Assembly (NCBI GenBank): GCA_003021175.1
Contig: PXQV01000011.1
Coordinates: forward strand, 62,001 to 126,000
Direction: 5' to 3'
Origin: Halobacteriales archaeon QH_7_66_36
GTDB taxonomy: Archaea; Halobacteriota; Halobacteria; Halobacteriales; Haloarculaceae
DNA length: 64,000 nt
Shown here: one piece after another, positions 35,758 to 43,960 of the stretch
How the letters are laid out: each line of letters starts with the position of its first letter
Numbering within the stretch: the stretch's first letter is position 1
Translations under genes and position numbers: made by a program
The notes under the pieces: model-generated
Told to the model about the DNA's origin: nothing
Seen by the model: the letters and a program-made list of their open reading frames with translations, nothing else
Databases searched by the model: none

Positions 35758-36393
35758 TTAGATCTCCTCCGCGTCGATTTCTCCGGTGTCGATGCCTTCC
35801 TCGGTGATGCGTGCGACCATCGCGCCGTTGCCGGAGGCGGTGTCGCGGGCGCTCGCTGCCTCGATGGCGTCGAGCGCGACCTCCTCTGCCTCGTCCATCG
35901 TGAGGTCCTCGTCGTAGCCGCCTTCGAGCACGCCGTAGGCCATCTGCATCCCGGAGCCTGTTGAGCCGTAGGTGTCCTCCATCTTCCCGCCGAGCGGGTC
36001 GAGTTCGAACAGCCGCGGCCCCTCGCTGTCGACGCCGCCCAGCAGCGGGACGACGCGCATGCCGCGGATCGTGTTCGCCGCGGCCGAGGCCAGCGCTTCC
36101 ATGCTCATGTCGTCGCCGCGGCGCGTCTCGTACAGCGAGGACTGCGCGCGCAACTGGTCGGCGAACGTCTGGCCGTCCCCGACGCCACCCGAGATGGTGA
36201 TGGCGGCGTTCGGGTGAACCTCGATGATCTTGTCGGCCGACTTGTTCGAGACGAACCGGCCGCCGAGACTCGCCCGGCGGTCGGTGGCGAGCACGATCCC
36301 GTCGTCGGCGACGATACCGACGGTGGTCGTCCCCGTCTTCAACTCCTCAGGTGCGCCGTCCGTGGCACCCTTACCTGAAGTGAATCTATCCAT
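35758..36393 (-). CDS. psmB: Proteasome subunit beta PsmB, active-site subunit
   Basis: Forms the inner rings with the catalytic N-terminal Thr. The 211-residue precursor has a 21-residue propeptide; autocleavage before Thr22 in KTGTTTVGIVADDGIVLATD. The catalytic set Asp (DRRASLGG) and Lys (FVSNKSADKI) follows, then GGVGDGQTFADQL and the C-terminal NGAMVARITEEG. The propeptide is much shorter than the roughly 49 residues recalled for Haloferax volcanii. Start ATG 36393; a codon upstream is disfavoured by promoter spacing. Confidence 0.96.
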   Translation of the reverse strand: MDRFTSGKGATDGAPEELKTGTTTVGIVADDGIVLATDRRASLGGRFVSNKSADKIIEVHPNAAITISGGVGDGQTFADQLRAQSSLYETRRGDDMSMEALASAAANTIRGMRVVPLLGGVDSEGPRLFELDPLGGKMEDTYGSTGSGMQMAYGVLEGGYDEDLTMDEAEEVALDAIEAASARDTASGNGAMVARITEEGIDTGEIDAEEI

Positions 36394-36417
36394 ACACACA
36401 CGAAGGGCGGGGGGACT

Positions 36418-36425
36418 GAAATACC
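36418..36425 (-). promoter_or_regulatory. TATA-like box of psmB-psmA
   Basis: Minus-strand GGTATTTC centred about 28 nt before ATG 36393; a single promoter for the psmBA pair. Confidence 0.5.
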
Positions 36426-36758
36426 CTTGCTAACGTCGGCTTTAGCCCGACGACGAAAGTGCTATACGGCCACGCGGGACCGCCCGACAGGTCGGCTTGG
36501 GACCGGTCATCTGTCTCCGCTCCGACGCCCGAGAGGTGCAGGTGACGACGCTCGCGGCGGCCGTCGGTATCGTCTGCGGACTCGCCTACGTGGCCGAGTT
36601 TCGGGACGGGCGCGTCAGGTGGGTAGAGCCGGTGGTCGCATCCGCCTGGTGAGCGTCGCGGTCATGCCGAGGGCTATCGGGGCCGTGCTGGGTGACTCCT
36701 GCCGAGTACCTGAGAGCCATTGAAAAGCGTTAAACGGCGCGGTCACTCACCGACGTGC
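36426..36758. other. Intergenic stretch between psmB and the zinc-finger microprotein
   Basis: No well-supported gene. A 38-codon frame at 36536-36652 (+, GTG start) reads VQVTTLAAAVGIVCGLAYVA and then a charged tail, so a single-span microprotein is possible, but nothing confirms it. The downstream TGAAAAGCGTTAAAC at 36721-36735 may be part of the promoter for the gene at 36759. Confidence 0.4.
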
Positions 36759-36938
36759 ATGAGCGATACTGAGCAGAAGCGCGCACGCAAGTGCATCTCC
36801 TGCGGGATCAACATCTCGGGGACAGCCGCCGCCCGGTTCGCCTGTCCGGTCTGCGGACAGGAGATCTGCCGCTGTGCGAAGTGCCGCAAGCAGAGCAACC
36901 TCTACGAGTGCCCGGACTGCGGGTTCACGGGGCCGTAA
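36759..36938 (+). CDS. HVO_2753-type zinc-finger microprotein
   Basis: A 59-residue protein with four Cys pairs: [29 protein letters not shown] and [12 protein letters not shown]. It closely resembles the Haloferax volcanii microprotein HVO_2753, a two-zinc protein, and, as in that species, sits immediately upstream of the aEF-1beta gene (1 nt apart). Role unclear; linkage suggests a translation-related job. The ATG at 36759 is chosen from the conserved length. Confidence 0.92.
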   Translation: MSDTEQKRARKCISCGINISGTAAARFACPVCGQEICRCAKCRKQSNLYECPDCGFTGP

Positions 36939-36939
36939 A

Positions 36940-37206
36940 ATGGGGAAAGTCGCCGTCAAACTCAAGATCATGCCGGAGGACCCGGAGGTCGACCTCGACG
37001 CCCTGCAGGAGCGTCTCGAAGGGTCGCTCCCCGAGGGTGCGAAGATTCAGGGCTTCGAGCGCGACGACGTGGCGTTCGGCCTCGTCGCGCTCCTCCCGAC
37101 GGTCGTCGTCCCCGACGACGCCGGCGGCAGCGAGGCCGTCGAGGAGGCGTTCGGCGGCGTCGAGGGCGTCGAGTCCATCGCCGTCGAATCACAGGGTCGC
37201 CTGTAA
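36940..37206 (+). CDS. ef1b: Elongation factor 1-beta (aEF-1beta)
   Basis: Nucleotide-exchange factor for EF-1alpha. The 88-residue ferredoxin-like fold reads [20 protein letters not shown], the conserved [20 protein letters not shown] and a C-terminal [17 protein letters not shown]. Length and order match other archaeal EF-1beta. It starts one nucleotide after the stop of the zinc-finger microprotein, so the two are co-translated from one message. Confidence 0.95.
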   Translation: MGKVAVKLKIMPEDPEVDLDALQERLEGSLPEGAKIQGFERDDVAFGLVALLPTVVVPDDAGGSEAVEEAFGGVEGVESIAVESQGRL

Positions 37207-37298
37207 CGCGGCTCGCGGTGTGACGCTTCTTTCCGTCGCAACGCTCACTCGGTAGCCGGTAGGCCGGTCACGGGCTGGTCGCGGCACCGTAACGCACG

Positions 37299-37306
37299 TT
37301 TTATAA
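37299..37306 (+). promoter_or_regulatory. TATA box of the L21e-rpoF unit
   Basis: TTTTATAA about 30-37 nt before ATG 37336, giving a leader of at most a few nucleotides. Confidence 0.65.
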
Positions 37307-37335
37307 CGATGACCAAGTTACACAAAACTACGATT

Positions 37336-37632
37336 ATGCCGAGTTCAAACGGTCCACTCGAAGGCACCCGGGACAAGCTACAGAACAAGCCGCGCGACCG
37401 CGGCACCTCGCCGCCCCAGCAGACCGTCGAGTCGTTCGAGACGGGCGACAAGGTTCACCTCCGGATCGACCCGTCCGTCCCCGACGGCCGATTCCACGCC
37501 CGCTTCAACGGCCACACCGGAGAGGTCGAGGGTGAGCAGGGCCGGGCGTACAAGGTCGAGATCACCGACGGCGGGAAGCCGAAGACGCTCATCGTGAACC
37601 CCGCCCACCTCCACCGGCAGTCGAACGAGTAA
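37336..37632 (+). CDS. rpl21e: Ribosomal protein L21e
   Basis: A 98-residue large-subunit protein. The order [15 protein letters not shown], the core [20 protein letters not shown], then [18 protein letters not shown] and [11 protein letters not shown] is standard for archaeal L21e. An earlier in-frame ATG at 37309 lies inside the promoter spacing and is rejected. Its stop overlaps the rpoF ATG by one base (TAATG), indicating coupling. Confidence 0.95.
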   Translation: MPSSNGPLEGTRDKLQNKPRDRGTSPPQQTVESFETGDKVHLRIDPSVPDGRFHARFNGHTGEVEGEQGRAYKVEITDGGKPKTLIVNPAHLHRQSNE

Positions 37633-37988
37633 TGACGATCTTCAAGGAGATCGTCGACGAGGAGTATCTGACGACGGGCGAGGTGAAGGAGGCGCTCGCG
37701 GAGATCGAAGAGGAGCGCGCTCTCGCCGAGGACCGCGAGATGCCGTACGAGCTGGCCCGCGCCGTCGACCACGCCAACCGGTTCGCCGACCTCGACGCCG
37801 AGGAGGCGGCGGAACTGGTCGAAGAGCTTCACGAGCTGGAGAAGGTCGACGAGCCGACCGCCTACAAGATCGCGAACCTGCTGCCCGCGGACCGCGACGA
37901 GCTGCGTGCCATCTACGCGCAGGAGCGGTACTCGCTGTCGGGCGACGAACTCGACGACATCCTCAACGTCGTCGCGCAGTACGCCTGA
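37632..37988 (+). CDS. rpoF: RNA polymerase subunit F (Rpo4/RpoF)
   Basis: A 118-residue homolog of eukaryotic Rpb4, which pairs with Rpo7 to form the polymerase stalk. [20 protein letters not shown] and the HRDC-like helices ELHELEKVDEPTAYKIANLL and the acidic C-terminus are visible. It sits between L21e and DUF655 in the order common to archaea. Confidence 0.93.
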   Translation: MTIFKEIVDEEYLTTGEVKEALAEIEEERALAEDREMPYELARAVDHANRFADLDAEEAAELVEELHELEKVDEPTAYKIANLLPADRDELRAIYAQERYSLSGDELDDILNVVAQYA

Positions 37989-37999
37989 GCGCGGCGGAA

Positions 38000-38007
38000 T
38001 TTTAAAT
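38000..38007 (+). promoter_or_regulatory. TATA box of the DUF655 gene
   Basis: TTTTAAAT centred 27 nt before ATG 38031. The gene may therefore also be transcribed apart from rpoF. Confidence 0.65.
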
Positions 38008-38030
38008 ACGCCCTCCACATATCAGTGCGT

Positions 38031-38615
38031 ATGAGTACTGCCGAGAGCGACGAGCGCGTCGAGACGGTCGTGCTGGACGTGCTGCCGAACGGCCGTCCCG
38101 ACGACGACCGACCGCCGTCGCGGAAGGACCCGCTCGCGTACGCCCTCGGTGTCGACGAGTTCGGTCTATACGAACTGATACTATCGGACGACGCACACGT
38201 CTTGGTCGGCCGGCGACTCGTCGTCGAGCCACGCGACGAACGCGACGAACAGATCGTCGCCGTCCGAGACGCGTCGTACGACGACATCTCCGGCGCGGCA
38301 CAGTCAGAGTTGGAGTACGCGGTCGAGGAGCTGATCGAGGCGGACGAACGGCGGTTCGTCGACTTCTACAACGAGGCGCAGCCGATCACGCTCCGACTCC
38401 ACCAGCTGAATCTCCTGCCGGGTATCGGGAAGAAGCTCCGCAACGACATCCTCGACGAGCGGAAGCGAGAGCCGTTCGACGCCTTCGAGGACATCGCGGA
38501 GCGCGTCTCCGGTCTCCACCACCCGAAGGACGTGCTCGTGGAGCGCATCACCGAGGAACTCCGCGAAGACGATCTGAAGTACCGCATCTTCGCTCGCGGC
38601 GAGAACGAGGCGTGA
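38031..38615 (+). CDS. DUF655 family nucleic-acid-binding protein
   Basis: A 194-residue protein conserved in archaea next to rpoF and rsmA. N-terminal OB-like domain (VVLDVLPNGRPDDDRPPSRK, then VLVGRRLVVEP) and C-terminal helix-hairpin-helix region RLHQLNLLPGIGKKLRNDIL with FEDIAERVSGLHHPKDVLVE. Probably binds RNA or DNA; exact role unknown. ATG 38031 fits the promoter and is preferred over an ATG two codons upstream. Confidence 0.88.
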   Translation: MSTAESDERVETVVLDVLPNGRPDDDRPPSRKDPLAYALGVDEFGLYELILSDDAHVLVGRRLVVEPRDERDEQIVAVRDASYDDISGAAQSELEYAVEELIEADERRFVDFYNEAQPITLRLHQLNLLPGIGKKLRNDILDERKREPFDAFEDIAERVSGLHHPKDVLVERITEELREDDLKYRIFARGENEA

Positions 38616-38636
38616 CGGCCGGCGAACTCGTGAAGC

Positions 38637-38644
38637 CTTTTTAG
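38637..38644 (+). promoter_or_regulatory. TATA-like box of rsmA
   Basis: CTTTTTAG centred about 27 nt before GTG 38667; supports that start. Confidence 0.45.
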
Positions 38645-38666
38645 TAGCGACGGCGAACGACGGATA

Positions 38667-39506
38667 GTGACCGAACGCAAGCGTCGTGATCCGGACGCGC
38701 TCATCGGGCGAGCGAAGCGGGGGAACCCGGACGCAGACCAGCATTTCCTCGTGGACGACCGCGTGCTCGACCGGATACCGACGTATCTGCCCGCCGACGC
38801 CGACCGAAGCCACGTGCTGGAGATCGGTGGCGGTGCGGGCGCGCTCACCGACCGCCTGCTCGCGGCCGGCGACCGCGTCACCGTCGTTGAGCGTGACCCC
38901 GACCTCGCGGCGTTTCTCCGCGAGGAGTTCGCCGAGGCCGTCGCCGCCGACCGACTGACCGTCGTGACGGGCGACGCCTTGGAGGTCGAACTCCCCGAGT
39001 TCACCGTCTGCGTCTCGAATCTCCCGTACGGCGTCTCCTCGGAGATAGCCTTCCGGGTGTTGCCGACCGGCCGACCGCTGGTGTTGATGTTCCAGCGGGA
39101 GTTCGCCGAGCGGATGGCCGCCGACGCCGGCGACGACGAGTACGGCCGGCTCTCCGTCACGGCGGGCCACTACGCCGGTGTCGACCTTGTCGAGACGGTG
39201 CCGAAGGAGGCGTTCGACCCGCGGCCGCGCGTCGAGAGCGCGCTCATCCGGTGTACGCCCCGAGAGCCGGCGTACACCGTCCCCGACGAGGCGTTCTTCC
39301 TCGATTTCGTCACGGCGTGTTTCACACAGCGGCGCAAGACGATGCGAAACGCCGCCCGCAACACCGCTCACATCTCCGGGCTGGATGACCCCGAGGCGGT
39401 CGTCAACGCGGCCAACGAGGAACTCATGTCGAAGCGGGCCGGCAACGTCACGCCTGCCGAGTTCGCCGAACTGGCCGCGCTCGCGTGGGAGGTGGGCGAG
39501 CCGTGA
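38667..39506 (+). CDS. rsmA: 16S rRNA dimethyladenosine transferase RsmA (KsgA/Dim1)
   Basis: Dimethylates two adjacent adenines in helix 45 of 16S rRNA. The 279-residue protein has the leader DADQHFLVDDRVLDRI, SAM motif I VLEIGGGAGALTDRLL, VTVVERDPDL, the catalytic motif IV VCVSNLPYGVSSEIAF and the C-terminal helical domain with FTQRRKTMRNAAR. Start GTG 38667. Its stop overlaps the GTG of the MscS gene (GTGA). Confidence 0.95.
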   Translation: MTERKRRDPDALIGRAKRGNPDADQHFLVDDRVLDRIPTYLPADADRSHVLEIGGGAGALTDRLLAAGDRVTVVERDPDLAAFLREEFAEAVAADRLTVVTGDALEVELPEFTVCVSNLPYGVSSEIAFRVLPTGRPLVLMFQREFAERMAADAGDDEYGRLSVTAGHYAGVDLVETVPKEAFDPRPRVESALIRCTPREPAYTVPDEAFFLDFVTACFTQRRKTMRNAARNTAHISGLDDPEAVVNAANEELMSKRAGNVTPAEFAELAALAWEVGEP

Positions 39507-40657
39507 CGCTCGGACAGACCGGGCTGCTCGACGCTCCCTCCGAGCAGACGGTCGCCTCGCTGCTCATTCTGCTCGGATATCTGCTCGTAACCGGCGCTAT
39601 CTACGCCGTCGGCGAGCTGATAAAACAGCGACTCGCCAACGAGTCCACGGAGGCGTTACAAACGCTCGCCGGGATGGTCGCCGCTATCGTCGCCGGGGCG
39701 GCACTCGTCAACGTGTGGAACCAGACCGACGCGGTCGTGACGGCGTTGGAGAACATCAAACCCAGCGTCGACGCGCTCGTCCGTGGGCTCATCGCGCTGC
39801 TTGCGGTCGGTGTCACCTACACGCTGACGCGCATCACGAAGCGGTTCGTTCAGGTGAGCGAGGACCGAGACGCCATCTCCCGCCACCAGCGCGAGATACT
39901 CCACCACGTCGTGCAGATCGCTCTGTTCGTCCCCGCGTTCCTGTTCGTCCTCGGGCTGTTCAAGGTCGGGGCGGGCAACGTACTCCTGTCTGCGAGCGTG
40001 CTCGGTGTCGTCTTCGGCTTCGCGGCGAGACAGACGCTCGGGGCGGTCCTCGCGGGGTTCGTCCTCCTCTTCTCGCGGCCCTTCGAGCTGGGCGACTGGG
40101 TCGAGATAGCCGACCACGAGGGCGTCGTCACGGACATCACCATCGTCAACACGGAGGTCCGGACGTTCGACGACGAACTGGTGTTGTTGCCGAACGACGA
40201 GATCACCCAGCGTGCCGTCATAAACCGGACGAAGAGCGACCGGCTCCGGGTGCAGGTCGACGTGGGCGTCGACTACGGGACCGACGTGGAACACGCGATG
40301 AGCGTGGCGGCCGAGGCGATGGCCGAGGTCGACGTCGTCGAGTCACAGCCGAACCCGGACGTGGTGGTGGAGTCGTTCGGTGACAGCGCGGTCGTATTGA
40401 CGCTCCGGTTTTACATCACCAACCCGAGCATTCGGCGGAAGTGGGACGCACAGAACGCCGTCATGGAGCGAGTCAAGACGGCCTTCGAGCGGGAGGGGAT
40501 CACCATCCCGTTCCCACAGCGGGTGCTCTCCGGTCGCGAGCGGGCCGGCGGACTCGCGGTGCGTGACGTCGAAGAGGGGAGCGACGACCCGGAGCGAACG
40601 ACCGAGCAGATGACCACCGACGGCGGCGACGAGGATGGCGGTAGCGGAGATGAGTGA
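39503..40657 (+). CDS. Mechanosensitive ion channel, MscS family
   Basis: A 384-residue membrane protein. Three or four membrane helices (about residues 15-35, 50-70, 85-105 and 135-160) lead into the pore helix VGAGNVLLSASVLGVVFGFA and the MscS beta-domain core LFSRPFELGDWVEIADHEG, then VTDITIVNTEVRTFDDELV and LPNDEITQRAVIN. The acidic Asp/Glu/Gly tail is haloarchaeal. Releases solutes on osmotic downshift. GTG 39503 overlaps the rsmA stop, implying coupling. Confidence 0.92.
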   Translation: MTLGQTGLLDAPSEQTVASLLILLGYLLVTGAIYAVGELIKQRLANESTEALQTLAGMVAAIVAGAALVNVWNQTDAVVTALENIKPSVDALVRGLIALLAVGVTYTLTRITKRFVQVSEDRDAISRHQREILHHVVQIALFVPAFLFVLGLFKVGAGNVLLSASVLGVVFGFAARQTLGAVLAGFVLLFSRPFELGDWVEIADHEGVVTDITIVNTEVRTFDDELVLLPNDEITQRAVINRTKSDRLRVQVDVGVDYGTDVEHAMSVAAEAMAEVDVVESQPNPDVVVESFGDSAVVLTLRFYITNPSIRRKWDAQNAVMERVKTAFEREGITIPFPQRVLSGRERAGGLAVRDVEEGSDDPERTTEQMTTDGGDEDGGSGDE

Positions 40658-41246
40658 CCGCGCCGACGCCGGCGACGAGACGACGGTGTACCAGCCGGCG
40701 GAGGATTCGCGCCTGCTCGCCGAGGCGGCAGTCGAACGGGTGGGAGACGACGAGCGCGTGCTCGAAGTCGGCACCGGCTCCGGCTACGTCGCCGGCCGAG
40801 TCGCGGCGGAGACGGACGCGGCCGTCGTCGCGAGCGACCTGAACCCGCACGCCTGTCGCGCGGTGCGGGAGACGGCACGGTCAGAGGGGGTCGCTCTCCC
40901 CGTCGCTCGGGGGAATCTCACCCATCCGTTCCGAGCGGGAGCGTTCGACCGCGTCCTGTTCAACCCGCCGTATCTCCCCTACGACCCGGACGCGGCACGG
41001 GACGACTGGATGGAGCGGGCGCTGACGGGCGGCGAGACGGGCCGAGAGGTGATCGAGGCGTTTCTGGACGACGTGGGCCGGGTGCTCGCGCCCGAGGGCC
41101 GCGTCCTCCTCCTCGTCTCGACGCTGACCGACATCGAGGCGGTGGCCGCCTACGCGGCCGACCGGAGGCTCGCCGCGACCACGGCCCGCGAGGAGTCGTT
41201 CCCGTTCGAGCGACTCGCGGCGTTGTCGATAACTCCAGAGCATTAG
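40650..41246 (+). CDS. HemK2-like protein methyltransferase (release-factor type)
   Basis: A 198-residue class I methyltransferase. Motifs: VYQPAEDSRLLAEAA, VLEVGTGSGYVAGRVA, AVVASDLNPHACRAV and the catalytic NPPY in RVLFNPPYLPYDPDA. These fit the archaeal PrmC/HemK2 homologs that methylate the GGQ glutamine of aRF1. ATG 40650 overlaps the MscS stop; an ATG at 40635 is possible. Last gene of the rsmA-mscS-methyltransferase run. Confidence 0.9.
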   Translation: MSDRADAGDETTVYQPAEDSRLLAEAAVERVGDDERVLEVGTGSGYVAGRVAAETDAAVVASDLNPHACRAVRETARSEGVALPVARGNLTHPFRAGAFDRVLFNPPYLPYDPDAARDDWMERALTGGETGREVIEAFLDDVGRVLAPEGRVLLLVSTLTDIEAVAAYAADRRLAATTAREESFPFERLAALSITPEH

Positions 41247-41256
41247 TCTCCTTCGG

Positions 41257-41265
41257 AAATATTAA
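41257..41265 (+). promoter_or_regulatory. TATA box of the metE operon
   Basis: AAATATTAA about 26-34 nt before the ATG at 41291. A GGAGG stretch at 41283-41287 precedes the ATG but is too near for normal ribosome-binding spacing. A mini-ORF of five codons starts at 41274. Confidence 0.5.
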
Positions 41266-41290
41266 GCCACGGTATGACGAATGGAGGGTA

Positions 41291-42286
41291 ATGACGGAAC
41301 TAGTCGCGACGACACCCGGAATATTCCCGTTACCCGACTGGGCGAAAGATGAGCTATCGGACCTGAAGGGCCACCAGAAATCCGATCTCGTCTCCGGCGA
41401 CGAGGGCGAGGCGATCACCGCGGCCTACGACGAGGTGCGCGCGGAGTTGATCGAGACACAGCAGGACGCCGGCCTTGACCGCATCGTCGAGGGGCAGGGT
41501 CGCTGGGACGACAACCTCGCGCATCCGCTCGCCGTCCACGACAACGTGGAGACGCGCGGCATCGTCCGCTACTACGACAACAACAACTTCTACCGCGACC
41601 CGGTCGTGACCGGCCCGCTGACAGAGAGCGGTGACGTCGCCGGCGAACTCGACGCGACCGCAGCGCAGACGGACGGGCTACAGGCCGTCCTGCCGGGTCC
41701 GTACACACTGGCAGAGTTGGCGACCGACGAGCAGTACGGCGACGAGGCCGCGTTCCTCGACGCGATCGCGGAGTTCCTCGCCGGCGAGGCCGCCGCGTTC
41801 CCCGACCACGAGACATTGTTCCTGCTCGAACCCTCGCTCGTGACCGACGCGCCCGGCGACGGCCGCGACGCGCAGGCCAGCGAGGCTATCGACACGGTCG
41901 CAGCTGCGGTGGACAGTGAGGTCGTCGTCCATCCGTTCTACGGCGCGGTCGACGAGAAGGTGTACGCGCACCTGATGGACGCGGACGTGGACGCAATCGG
42001 CTTCGACCTCGTGAGCGACCACGACGCCAACGTCTACAACGCACAGGAGTACGGGACGAAGTCGGGCGTGGCGCTCGGCGTCGTCGACGGCCAGAACACG
42101 CTCGTCGAGGACCCGGCGACGGTCCGCGAGCGGTTCGACTGGTTCGACGAGCAGATCCCCGCCGAGGCGTTCGAGACGGCGTATCTGACGAGCAACACGG
42201 AGCTGTTCTATCTGCCCGTCAACAAGGCGGTCGCGAAGATGGAGACGCTTGCGACCGCGGCGGACCTCGAGGAGGTGGAAGCATGA
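41291..42286 (+). CDS. Methionine synthase, N-terminal-half homolog (MetE-like)
   Basis: A 331-residue protein of the cobalamin-independent methionine synthase fold, corresponding to the N-terminal barrel. Family marks are TTPGIFPLPDWAKDELSDLK, the core LAHPLAVHDNVETRGIVRYY, VLPGPYTLAELATDEQYG and GVALGVVDGQNTLVED. It overlaps the C-terminal-type gene by 4 nt, so both form a heteromeric or two-component enzyme, as known in haloarchaea. Confidence 0.88.
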   Translation: MTELVATTPGIFPLPDWAKDELSDLKGHQKSDLVSGDEGEAITAAYDEVRAELIETQQDAGLDRIVEGQGRWDDNLAHPLAVHDNVETRGIVRYYDNNNFYRDPVVTGPLTESGDVAGELDATAAQTDGLQAVLPGPYTLAELATDEQYGDEAAFLDAIAEFLAGEAAAFPDHETLFLLEPSLVTDAPGDGRDAQASEAIDTVAAAVDSEVVVHPFYGAVDEKVYAHLMDADVDAIGFDLVSDHDANVYNAQEYGTKSGVALGVVDGQNTLVEDPATVRERFDWFDEQIPAEAFETAYLTSNTELFYLPVNKAVAKMETLATAADLEEVEA

Positions 42287-43350
42287 CGCGAGAACAGCTC
42301 CGTCCCGACGACCACCCGAACGAGCATTTCCTGCTCACGACGGTCGTCGGCTCGTACCCCAAACCAAAGTGGCTCAACCGCGCCGACGAGCTCCATGAGG
42401 ACCACGACCACGACTTCGGCGACGAACAGCTGCGCGAGGCCCACGACGACGCCGCCCGCCTCATCACGCACGAACACGAGCGAGCCGGCGTGGACGCCGT
42501 CGTCGACGGCGAGATGCGCCGCAACGAGATGGTGGAGTTCTTCGCCGAGCGCATCGACGGCTACGAGTTCAACGGCCCGGTGAAGGTGTGGGGCCACAAC
42601 TACTTCGACAAGCCCAGCGTGTCGAGCGAGGTGGAGTACGACGAGCCGTGGCTCGTCGACGAGTTCGAGTTCACCGCGAGCGTGGCGAACCGGCCGGTGA
42701 AGGTGCCCATCACCGGCCCGTACACGCTCGCCAACTGGTCGTTCAACGAGGCCTACGAGGACGAGGAGACGCTGGCGTACGACCTCGCGGACCTCGTCAA
42801 CGAGGAGATAGAGCGGCTGGTCGCGGCCGGCGCGCGCTACATCCAGATCGACGAGCCGGCGCTCGCAACGACCCCGGACGATTACGCCGTCGTGGGCGAG
42901 TGTCTGGAGCGCATCGCCGACGACATCCCCGAGGAGGTCCGCATCGGCCTCCACGTCTGTTACGGCGACTACTCGCGGGTCTACCCCGAGATCAACGAGT
43001 TCCCCATCGACGAGTTCGACGTGGAACTCTGCAACGGCGAGTACGAACAGCTCGATGTGTTCGCCGACGGCGAGTTCGGGCCGGACCTCGCGCTGGGCGT
43101 CGTCGACGCCCACACGGCCGAGATCGAGCCCGTCGCGGAGATAAAGGAGAACATCAAGAAGGGCTTCGAGATCGTCCCGCCGGAGCAGCTCACCGTCAGC
43201 CCGGACTGCGGGCTGAAGCTCCTCCCGCGGGAGATCGCGTACGGCAAGATGGAGAACATGGTGCAGGCCGCCCGTAAGATCGAGGCGGAACTCGACGCCG
43301 GCGAGGTCGACGTTGGCTTCGCGGGGACGGCTGCGCCGGCTGACGACTGA
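42283..43350 (+). CDS. metE: Methionine synthase, catalytic MetE-like protein
   Basis: A 355-residue zinc methyltransferase making methionine from homocysteine. It has TTVVGSYPKPKWL at the N-terminus, DGEMRRNEMVEFFAE, the substrate stretch VPITGPYTLANWSF, IQIDEPAL, the zinc ligands His and Cys in IGLHVCYGDYS, and the Cys near the end in LTVSPDCGLKLL. ATG 42283 overlaps the upstream stop. Archaeal members probably use a corrinoid or folate-type methyl donor different from the bacterial triglutamate. Confidence 0.92.
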   Translation: MTREQLRPDDHPNEHFLLTTVVGSYPKPKWLNRADELHEDHDHDFGDEQLREAHDDAARLITHEHERAGVDAVVDGEMRRNEMVEFFAERIDGYEFNGPVKVWGHNYFDKPSVSSEVEYDEPWLVDEFEFTASVANRPVKVPITGPYTLANWSFNEAYEDEETLAYDLADLVNEEIERLVAAGARYIQIDEPALATTPDDYAVVGECLERIADDIPEEVRIGLHVCYGDYSRVYPEINEFPIDEFDVELCNGEYEQLDVFADGEFGPDLALGVVDAHTAEIEPVAEIKENIKKGFEIVPPEQLTVSPDCGLKLLPREIAYGKMENMVQAARKIEAELDAGEVDVGFAGTAAPADD

Positions 43351-43402
43351 TCGATCCGACTGCCGCACGGCCGGGGCGGACGACTGACGGGCGGTCGAGC
43401 AG

Positions 43403-43466
43403 CGAGGTGGCGAAGCCACCTCGGGCAGTCGGCGCAGAGCGCCGACGACAGCGCGACGGCGAAGCC
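43403..43466. repeat. Cluster of GC-rich palindromes
   Basis: Two perfect hairpins close together, CGAGGTGGC-GAA-GCCACCTCG (43403-43423) and GTCGGCGC-AGA-GCGCCGAC (43428-43446), and a partial third with the same GAA centre (43458-43466). They lie in the 211-nt gap after metE. They resemble the palindromes inside the 30.7-kb element. Confidence 0.65.
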
Positions 43467-43561
43467 GCCCCGGACCACGATTCGACGCCATTCTTCGACG
43501 ACCGTCTGCGAGGGCCGTCGCATACCCAACGAGTCAAGTCCCCTCAGTGGCAAGGCCGGCC

Positions 43562-43960
43562 ATGCGCATCGAACTCCGCGTCTGCAAACACTGCTACGAG
43601 GGGACACACGGGAATCCACAGAAGACCGCGGTGACGCAGGACATGGTCAACTGCGCCCGGACGGTCCGGGAGTACAAGGACCTCATCGGGCTCGACGGCA
43701 TCTACATCACGCGCGTCGAGGAGGGCGACCCGGGCGGCGCGGAGGCGCTTCCGGTCATCGTCGCCGGCATCGATGGGAAGCAGGTGACGCTGTCGGACAC
43801 GCAACTGGTGATGGAGGACGACGACGGCAACATGCTGGTGTATCCGGAGCCGGAGGACATCCTCAAGGTGCTCACGCGGAACCTCGACCAGATACAGGAG
43901 CAGACGCGACAGGACGTGACGGTCGAACTCTCCTCGGAAGGAGCGGAACTGGTCGGTTAG
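43562..43960 (+). CDS. Hypothetical protein with N-terminal Cys pair
   Basis: A 132-residue protein starting MRIELRVCKHCYEGTHGNPQ. The CKHC pair and His may bind metal. The rest is mixed alpha/beta (LIGLDGIYITRVEEGDPGGA, then TLSDTQLVMEDDDGNMLVY) with a helical C-terminus. It converges on the formate dehydrogenase operon (stops overlap by 4 nt), so it is probably not part of it. Family unknown. Confidence 0.65.
   Translation: MRIELRVCKHCYEGTHGNPQKTAVTQDMVNCARTVREYKDLIGLDGIYITRVEEGDPGGAEALPVIVAGIDGKQVTLSDTQLVMEDDDGNMLVYPEPEDILKVLTRNLDQIQEQTRQDVTVELSSEGAELVG

Noticed and set aside
36427-36723. 98-codon plus-strand frame upstream of the zinc-finger microprotein.
   Set aside because: Arg-rich and without acidic bias. 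A more protein-like short frame lies in another phase (36536-36652), but it too is unsupported.
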